Assembly: GCA_029204225.1 (NCBI GenBank)
Contig: CM055094.1
Location: 12,499,314-12,563,313, forward strand
Length of the DNA: 64,000 nucleotides
Direction of reading: 5' to 3'
DNA from: Diphasiastrum complanatum
Taxonomy: Eukaryota; Streptophyta; Lycopodiopsida; Lycopodiales; Lycopodiaceae
A program made the position numbers and the translations under genes. The notes beneath the pieces were generated by a model. It did not search any database. It was given only the letters and a program-made list of their open reading frames with translations, and was not told where the DNA came from. Positions 55,112 through 64,000 of this stretch are shown here, piece by piece (position 1 is the first letter of the stretch; each line of letters opens with the position of its first letter).

Positions 55112-55300
55112 ACAGAAAGAAATATTAATTTAACCAATTTCTAGTTTCCAGGCCAAGCTTTAGTAAGCAAAGGCTGTTCTCAATTGATAGTTTGCTTTCC
55201 TTTTAGCAAACTATTAATTGAATCTTATTCTGATTTTCAGATTGAACTTTATTAAGCACAGGTTGTTTTACAATTGATAGATTGCTTATATTTAAAGATC
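55112..55300 (+). other. DRP5A: DRP5A 3' untranslated region with a direct repeat
   Basis: Follows the stop codon. A diverged repeat (TTAGTAAGCAAAGGCTGTT..CAATTGATAG and TTATTAAGCACAGGTTGTT..CAATTGATAG) is spaced about 92 bases apart. No canonical AATAAA is seen near; the 3' end is not fixed. Confidence 0.5.
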
Positions 55301-56639
55301 CACTTAAGTGATCAGAATGCAAGCAAACCTTGTCTGACCCCATGATTGAAAGCTCCCATTATAGACAAGTGGTTGCATGGGAGTTGTGAAATATGTGCCC
55401 AACTGAGAAGAATCTCCTTGCTAGCCAAGAGTTATTTTCTGTCAATTAGCAAAGGAGAAGCAACCATTGAAGGAAAAAACTAAGTTTTAGGGGGCAAGAT
55501 GGAACGTTTCATTGGGTTAGAAGGCTCTTCAACAATTATTTGAATTTTTCAAAATAGCACTTAGTTCAAATTTCTCCGTTCTACAAATTCATAGACATGA
55601 CACATTGCAACCTAAGTTTTGGACTTCCATCAACCGAAGAAGACACTGGACTAGTAGAAAATGCGATAGTTGAGCTGGAAAGCGAAATGGTACCTGTCAA
55701 CAATTACACCATGGATAACTGCTTTTTTTGGCAACTTAAATACTCTCTTCAAAGGGTCTTCTATAGAAAGGTATACAAAGTTCATGTTTTTTGAGGTTTA
55801 TGTTGGACAATTGTGAGGATAGAGAATGGGAATCCCAAATTGTGGAAACATAAGTTAGAATTGGCAAAGCCCACCAGCTGGTTCCATGACGCTGTAGTAG
55901 TTTGATATTTTTTTGTTTCTTATTGGTTACATAAAAGTTATGGCTTTCTTAATGTTGATGCAACATACTTGGAGCTAGGTCATGCTTGGTAACTTGACTC
56001 CATTCAAATGATGAAAAATCTAACACTAAGATTCAAAGAGCATATATTCAAGAGCATTTTGTTTTGTAGGACTTAAAAAGATACACATTGATACAATGGA
56101 ATGGATGTAGACAATGGAAGGTGTAAAGTTTAAACTATATGGGAACATTTCATGGAAAAATCCATTTTGTGTACAAATCTTTTGGAGGTATTTTGCTAGT
56201 TCATGATAGGTTATCCAAGATGAGTTAGACTTTCTCAATCCTCGAGAAACAATAGAAATATTATAACAAGTCGAGACTCAAGTTATGTTGCAAAGAGAAA
56301 GGAATGAAATAGTACAAGGAATTGATAAGATAGATGGGTTGTCTATAGGAAAGTCAATCACTCTGAAGGTATGTCACTTTGGAAAAACTCATTAAAAACA
56401 TTGGATTTTATTTCAAGTAGTGACATCATGCAAGTCTTTTGGTATATATCCTTGCATAAGCAAGCTCTTATTTTAGGTATGTTATGCTAAAATTGATAGA
56501 GATCAATATCCTATAAATTGATCAACATGGCAACCAAGATCATGACATGCTTTGCTACATACCTTATTTAACTTGGATTCATTCTAAGTTGATTGATATC
56601 CTTCATTGTATTATAGATTTCATGATGTGATGTACTTAT
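55301..56639. other. unassigned sequence
   Basis: No clear gene. Near 56,250-56,560 the text resembles degraded Copia, but frames are lost. Confidence 0.35.
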
Positions 56640-56862
56640 TCTTTTATTGTATGTGGATAATATCAATTTTAGTGGAAACAATGTACATTTAATCAATGAA
56701 ACCAAGATTGCATTGTGTAGGGAGTTCAAAATGCAAGACAGGTCTCCCTTGCACTATATTTTGGGCATTGAAGTAGTTAGAGATTGTAATTATAGGTTTT
56801 CTTTGAAGTATGTTACTTCAATCCTAAAGTTCTATTTGGATATGTGCAAAAAAGTAGATTGA
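56640..56862 (+). pseudogene. Copia RT fragment with YVDN
   Basis: The plus strand reads LLLYVDNINFSGNN, then LCREFKMQDRSPLHYILGIEVVRD and LKYVTSIL. This is the RT active-site region, with YVDD changed to YVDN. Only about 74 residues remain. Confidence 0.8.
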
Positions 56863-56983
56863 TGCAAAACAAAAACAAAATGCATGAAAAAATTCACAAA
56901 ATTGTTACAACTTTTTGTAGCAAAACTAAAAAAACATATTAAATAAAAATATGGACAAAATGTTAGCCAAAAATATTTAGCTC

Positions 56984-57415
<432 letters not shown>

Positions 57416-57419
57416 ATTA

Positions 57420-59141
57420 GTAACTACTTCAAGGACTGTCGCATTCTCAAGCACAATGAAGCAAAGAAGAAGATGCAACAGCACCAAGAAGTGAACTCTG
57501 ATACAGTCAAAGGATCTCAAGATGAAGAGAAGGCGCTGATGGTACAAGATCAATCCAGTAGAGATGCCCATCATTGGTATCTCGATTCAGGTGCTTCTCA
57601 GCACATGACGCCATTCAAGGACCTCTTCTCTTCACTCACAGCTACAGAATCAAAGTACATTTTCTTTGGTGACTCCAATTCACACCAAGTTGAAAGCCAA
57701 GGGTCTATTCAACTACAGTTCTCTGATGGCATCACTAGGCATCTTAATGGAGTACTTTATATATCCAAATTAACAAAGAACTTTTTATCTATTAGCAAGA
57801 TCACAGATCAGGGCTATAGAGCTTTGCTCACTACCAATCGATGTACTATTTTAGATGAGAACTCAAAGGAAATCCTCTCGGCTTACAGAGAAGGAAATTT
57901 GTACTTATTGAGTAATGATGTTGCACTTTCTGTGGGTTGTTCAGATGCAAATTTATGGCATCAAAGATTAGGTCATCTAAACATGCGTTCAATCTTGTAT
58001 ATGCATCACAATAAAATGGTCAAGGACATGAATATAATTGCTGTCACCATGGCTAATCAGACTATCTGTAAAAATTGTCTACTAGGAAAACAACCTAGAA
58101 CGAGATTTCCCGGAGGACAAGCCAAAAGGGCGGAGTCCATCTTGTCACTAATACACAGTGACTTGTGTGGTCCTATGAGTGTACCTTCATTAGGTCAAGC
58201 TCTGTATTTTATCACATTCATTGATGATTACTCCCAATTTGCCAGTGTAATGTTCATTAAGAACAAGTCAGAAGCATTTGGTTGCTTCAAAGACTTCAAG
58301 CAATATGCTGAGAATCAAATTGGTCAGAGGATCAAGGCCCTACGGTCTGATTCAGGGGGAGAGTTCTTGTCAAATGAGATGAAGGACTACCTATCTTCAT
58401 GTGGCGTGCACCACCAATTTACTACGAGCTACACTCCACAACTGAACGAAGTAGCAGACCGGAAGAACCGCACACTGTTGGAAGCTGCACAATCCATGAC
58501 AGTAAATTCGCATTTGTCTCAAACCTTTTGGGCGGAAGGTATCTCTACGGCTTGCTATCTACAAAATTACTCTAGCACTAAAGCGGTTGATTCCAAGACA
58601 CCGTTTGAAGCCTACTACAGTTACAAACCAAGTTTGAAACACCTGCGTGTCTTTGGATGTCTCTGCTATGCACAAGTGCCATCCGATCTGAGGAAGAAGC
58701 TGGACCCAATAAGTTGTAAAAGCATCTTCATCGGTTATTCAACTTCACACAAGGCATATCGGGTTTACGATGTGGTTACGGGCCAGATCTCGGTCAGTCA
58801 TGATTGTCTTCCTTGAAGACAAATATTATGATTTCAAAGAGAAGCAACCAATACAAGAGACTGCCATAACAGCTCCACCTTCCAGCGATAGGCTACGACC
58901 TATGACTATTCAAGCAACGGAGTTTGTCGCAACGGCTCCACTTATCGTTGATGGGCCTAGACCCATGATCGTTCAACCGCAAAATACTACGGTCCCAATC
59001 ATTCACCAAGGAGAATCATCTGATCAAGCACCTATAGTTCGAAGATCTGATCAGGCGAATTACACAAATGGCATACACCAATTTCCATTCATTTTTTCAA
59101 TTGAAGACACTCGTTCACTATATGATTTCCTGTACAAATAG
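57420..59141 (+). pseudogene. Copia E protease and integrase, RT missing
   Basis: A 479 aa frame ends at 58,816; its first residues are LTR-derived, and Copia coding starts at about YFKDCRILKHN, the tail of the gag zinc knuckle. Protease WYLDSGASQHMT is intact. LWHQRLGHLNMRS..CKNCLLGK forms the HHCC zinc region. The integrase has [20 protein letters not shown] and NEVADRKNRTLLEAA, so the D, D and E residues are present. A frame shift near 58,800 continues the linker to 59,141 (SIEDTRSLYDF), where a minus-strand Gypsy body begins. There is no RT or RNase H. It is the same family as 2,090-3,290. Confidence 0.92.
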
Positions 59142-59145
59142 AACA

Positions 59146-59949
59146 CTAGACATTTTCCCTAGTAGGAAAAGTCTTCGCAAACTTCTCAGGTTCCTTGTGC
59201 GCTTGTCCATGGAAATTTTCCAATGCTTTGATCTTCTCATCAAATTGCGACTGCAACTTTTCTATCTGTTTCTGCTGGTTCTTCCCGAGTTTCTCGAACT
59301 TGTTGAGCATCATTTTTGCAGTAGCGTTGACACAATGTTGATGCAATAGTGGTGGATGTCGTAGTGGTCTGCCCTTTTGTATAAGGCGACATACTGACAT
59401 TTGGCTCATCATCTGAATCTTCATCCTCCTCCCAAATAGAAAGATCTAAATCACACCTATGCACAGTGAATCGAACAAAGGTTCTTTTTCTGTATTTTTA
59501 GGGTTTTGGTAATCTTTTGGTGTTTTTGACGATTTTTCTGATGTTTCTAGAAATCTGCTGGAAATCAATCTTCGCCCTTCAAACTAAAGGTTTTGTGATG
59601 GAAACCAAAGATGTTTGCAACTCAGCGAAGTTTTTATGAAAGAGGGCAAAAAGTTATTAGCTCTGATGATGATTTTTGTCTCTTTTTGACCAAAATCTAG
59701 CATATTTGATCAATTTTTGTTGTTTTTTCTGATATCTCAGATCCAAATAGATCTTAAGATTAGTGATCTGAATAGCTAATTTGTTCTACAATCAGATTAG
59801 ATTTCAAACAAGCATATCCACTCAAACCAAGCAAAATCACTCCCAAACTAACCCTAAATGCAGATCTAACACTATTCATGCCACGACAAGATGCCTAATG
59901 CAAGTTAACCATCCAACAAACATGCTGCAAACTGAAAAATTGGCGTAGC
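59146..59949 (-). mobile_element. Gypsy leader and gag-like start, minus strand
   Basis: The leader (59,425-59,949) matches 22,720-23,210. A minus-strand frame of 92 aa (59,424-59,146) follows, with a Lys/Gln/Glu-rich helical stretch (NKFEKLGKNQQKQIEKLQ), probably the start of a gag-like protein. It is cut at 59,145 by the junction with Copia E. Confidence 0.65.
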
Positions 59950-59967
59950 TCCCCGGCAACGGCGCCA
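59950..59967 (-). other. primer binding site, tRNA-Asp, perfect
   Basis: The minus strand reads TGGCGCCGTTGCCGGGGA, the full 18-base complement of plant tRNA-Asp, 4 bases inside the LTR. Confidence 0.92.
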
Positions 59968-59971
59968 AAAT

Positions 59972-60719
59972 TGTAGTGGGTTTCTTTCCTTGCCTAACCT
60001 GAATCCAAGATCAAATATCAATCTAGCATCGAAGAGACGAAGTTAGTTGTCACGCATAGATTCATTCCCATGAGAGCGATAGTATAGTTTAGATTTCAAC
60101 ATGAATGGAAGATCCAAATCTAACTCTAACATCCATTAACCCTAAACATTAGCACTACATCCATTAACACTACGATCCACAACAAGATAGTTTATTCTTT
60201 CTCTCTCTCCCTTTCTCTCTCATAAAAAGTATAATAACACACAATCCCAATAACAATCAGATTCAACAATTAGCAAAATCCAAAGAAAGCATGAGATATG
60301 GAGAAAAAGTGATAGAGAGCAAGGACATTCATCAATCCATTTCAGAAGAGAACCAATCTGCTTTATTGAAATGAGAAAATGAACATGTGTAGGAACTCGA
60401 GTTGGTCCCTTTTTATAGTAGAGAGGAGGACCCTGGCGTCTGAATCCTATTGGTCCATTTCTGCCTCCCTAATTATTCAAATTTAAAAAAGAGTGAGAAC
60501 CATCCAAATTGGAGGGAAACCCAACTTTATTCACTAACTTGACATTTAGGCCCTGCGGCAATAAAAGTCCCGCAAAAAAGGCCTAAGTCCTTTTATTGAC
60601 ATGTAACTAATCAAATAACTATGTGATCATCGGGTTGGACTTACACACTCAGGGTGCCAAATCCCTCTCACTTATTAAGTAGGGCTAGGATTGCCTTGGG
60701 AGCCGCAAACTTTGCAACA
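59972..60719 (-). repeat. Gypsy 5' LTR, minus orientation
   Basis: 748 bp, TGTTGCAAAG to CCCACTACA on the minus strand, same family as 23,235-23,979. Confidence 0.9.
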
Positions 60720-61629
<910 letters not shown>

Positions 61630-61859
61630 ACATTCATATTCTCGTTGCAATGATGACATAGTTGGATGAATTTCCAAGACTAACATACATGTTCAGTGAA
61701 TTCTAGAACATTGATGAAGCCTTAGTTTAAATGTAAATGTCTATGAGGCTGACCTTTATTTCTAGTTCTTGATTTGCTAAGCCAATTTTGGATTTATCTG
61801 AAATGCATCTAAGTAGTTGTGAATTAGCAAAGATTCTTAACTTTGTAGACTTAGATTAG

Positions 61860-62035
61860 GAGCAAATTGAGAAGAATAAGATATCGTCTGAATTTAAAGA
61901 TGTATTTCTAGTATAATTATCTCATGGAATACCACCGTCCAGATCGGTAGACCATAAGATAGAGTTAATTCCAGGTAGTCACCCTATCTCTAGACAACCT
62001 TACAGGTTCTCTCAAAAAGAAGAGATAGAGATCTA
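61860..62035 (+). pseudogene. Gypsy RT N-terminal scrap
   Basis: The plus strand reads EFKDVFLV, a stop, LSHGIPPSRSVDHKIELIPGS and RQPYRFSQKEE. This is the segment just before the Gypsy RT core. It ends at the opposite-strand integrase. Confidence 0.75.
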
Positions 62036-63060
62036 GTGCAAAAGAAAGGGCGTGTGGTTGGTACTGGTCTTATAGGTGGCATTATATGCCCACAATGCCA
62101 AATACAATTTTTTGTCCCAATCCCTCTGTCGGTCATATACGGTTTTCCTTAGGATTCCTACCAGTTGTTTGTTTGTGCTTTCAGCCTGACCGTTGGCTTG
62201 CGCGTGGTAGGATGTGCTTTTTCGGTGCTTGATCGTCAACTGATCGGTCAAAGCCTTGATAGTTTTGTTTAGGAAATGGGTACCCCTATCAGAGATGAGT
62301 TCTCTGGGTGTACCGAACCGGTCTATCACCTGTTCTAGTAAAAACCAGGTGGTTTCTTTTGCATTGTCTTTGGCCACAACCGATGCCTCGACCCACTTTG
62401 TGAAATAGTCAGTGGCCGCTATGATATAATGTTTTCGGCTAGATGAAGCTGGGTGGATTGGGCCAACGAAGTCGATGCCCCATTTTTCAAAGGGGAGACA
62501 TGCCTATATTGGAACTAACGATCGCACCCTATTATCCGTCTTGTCAACTCGTTGACAGGTGTCGCAGTTCCGGGCATGTAAATGAGCATCTTGGAATAGT
62601 GTCGGCCACCAGTAACCTGCCCTCAGAATTTTCTGCCCTGTGAGTTGGCCGGCAAAGTGGCCCCCACAGACAGAATCGTGACACTCTTCTAGTATAAATT
62701 TGGCTTCTTCATGACGCATCTTCGATACAACCCTTCTACACCTCGTCTGTACAATGTGCCCCCTATTAAGGCGAACTTTAGGGCTTGTAGACGTAGCTTT
62801 CATTTTTCTAGAATCGTCATACTGCTAGGTGTCTCTAGTGTGGATAGGTAGGTTGCTAAAGCTGTATACCACTCAGGAATTGTGTCAACGTCTACCCTCA
62901 AAAGTTCTCTTAAGTGATCAGTCTCCCACTCATCGTCTGTCTCAGTAACCCCTCCCAGCTCACAAATACAATCGTTTAACCTCTGCAGTTTAGGCGGCTT
63001 GCTTTGGAGGGTGTAGTCAAACTCATGAAGATACGCTTCACAAAGACAGAGAAAATTTTA
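62036..63060 (-). pseudogene. Gypsy integrase fragment
   Basis: From high to low coordinate, the minus strand gives an RNase H-integrase linker (about 63,050-62,810), the zinc-binding region ECHDSVCGGHFAGQLTGQKIL..CDTCQRVDK (62,803-62,504), the core opening FEKWGIDFVGPIHP, then ELISDRGTHFLN and YHAQANGQAESTNKQL (62,377-62,033), carrying D, D and E. It ends at LWAYNATYKTSTNHTPF. A few stops or frame changes separate the parts. It is of the non-chromodomain type, different from the Gypsy at 37-43 kb. Confidence 0.88.
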
Positions 63061-63150
63061 TTCAGACATGTGATGTTTGCCAGCGAGCATGACGACCAAC
63101 TCGACAGAACTATGAACTCTTGCATCCGGTTTTATTGCAAGCACCGATTG

Positions 63151-63837
63151 AAAGTCCAACCCGATGATCACATAGTTATTTGATTGATTAGTCAGAAGTC
63201 AATAAAAGGACTTTAGGCCTTTTTGCGGGACTTTTAATGTCGCAGGGCCTAAATGTCAAGTTAGTGAATAAGGTTGGGTTTCCCTCCAATTTTGATGGTT
63301 CCCACACTTTTTTAAATTTGAATAAAAAGAGAGACAAGACTGGACCAATAGGATTCAGAGGCCAGGATCCTCACTATAAGAAGAGACCAACTCGAGTTGC
63401 TCCTGATGTTCACTTCCTCATTTCAATAAAGCAGATTGGTTTTTTTCAGAAATGGATTGATGAATGTCCTTGCTCTCTATCACTTTTCCTCCATCTCTCA
63501 TGCTTATTTGGATTTTGCTAATTGTTGGATCTGAGTGTTATTGGGATTGTATGTTATTATACTTTTTATGAGAGAGAAAGGGAGAGAGAGAAAGAGTAAG
63601 GTATCTTTGTTGTGGATGTGTAGTGTTAAGGGATTGTAAGTGTTAAGGGATGTGTAGTGTTAATGAGTAGGGTTAATGGATGTAGAGTTAGATTTAGATC
63701 TTCCATTCATGTTGAAATCTGAACTAAACTATCGCTCTCATGGGAACGAACCTACGCGTGACAACTAACTTCGTCTCTATGATGCTAGATTCACTAGATC
63801 TTGGATTCAGGTTAGGCAAGGAAAGAAACCCGCTACA
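63151..63837 (+). repeat. Gypsy LTR, plus orientation, 5' truncated
   Basis: Begins inside the LTR at GTCCAACCCGATGATCAC and ends CCCGCTACA. It matches 15,760-16,413. No primer site follows, so it is a 3' LTR or a truncated solo LTR. Confidence 0.87.
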
Positions 63838-64000
63838 GCAGTCGACCAAAACTGAAGATTAAGTTTAAAATCTAACAAAACAATCATTTAACTTTCACTC
63901 TACCCTGAAAATCAATCTTGAGTCTGACTTCAATATCAAATAAGTACTTACTCTCTTGAGTTAAGTGTTCTATCTCTAGCATCACATGCCAGGAAATAGC
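63838..64000. other. unassigned sequence to the window end
   Basis: No feature recognised in this short stretch. Confidence 0.3.

Overview
This window is nuclear DNA of a land plant with a large, repeat-rich genome. It holds one host gene, which is a good match to DRP5A, a plant-specific dynamin-related GTPase linked to cell-plate formation. Almost everything else is LTR retrotransposon: full, nested, truncated and rearranged copies of Copia and Gypsy elements. There is also a broken hAT-type DNA transposon and a miniature LTR element (TRIM). The plant lineage cannot be fixed from the sequence. The repeat density and a 16.5 kb first intron fit a large-genome plant such as a fern or gymnosperm, but that is inference.

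Layout. 1-5.25 kb: decayed Copia pieces, an old copy of a Copia LTR carrying a (CT)n array, and a Gypsy LTR scrap. 5.25-11.1 kb: a near-complete plus-strand Copia (Copia A) with 649/648 bp LTRs, tRNA-iMet primer site, polypurine tract and the target duplication TAAAT. It sits inside the RT active-site codons of an older minus-strand Copia (Copia B, 14.1-11.1 kb plus 5.25-5.19 kb). 14.7-31.3 kb: a patchwork of Gypsy LTRs with tRNA-Asp-type primer sites, Gypsy protease and RT remnants, two copies of another Copia in opposite orientation, LTR ends with duplicated primer sites, and several unassigned stretches.

31.39-55.11 kb: DRP5A on the plus strand, nine coding exons joined by GT-AG introns, predicted 839 aa with all G motifs. 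Intron 1 (31,996-48,473) holds a decayed hAT/DUF659 transposase gene. One of its exons is split by a chromodomain-type Gypsy (37,121-43,520; LTRs 358 bp each; target duplication ATGAG). The intron also holds a truncated minus-strand Copia and a 398 bp TRIM whose two LTRs each carry a tRNA-like sequence. Introns 5 and 7 hold minor repeats.

55.1-64 kb: more Copia and Gypsy fragments, a Gypsy LTR with a perfect tRNA-Asp primer site, a (GA)n array of about 245 bp inside a Copia-type LTR, and minus-strand Gypsy integrase.

How the parts relate: only DRP5A looks functional. All mobile-element reading frames seen here are broken by stops, frameshifts or truncation. The most notable items are the TRIM with tRNA-like LTRs, the exact nesting events with target duplications, and the repeated finding of long CT/GA arrays inside LTRs.
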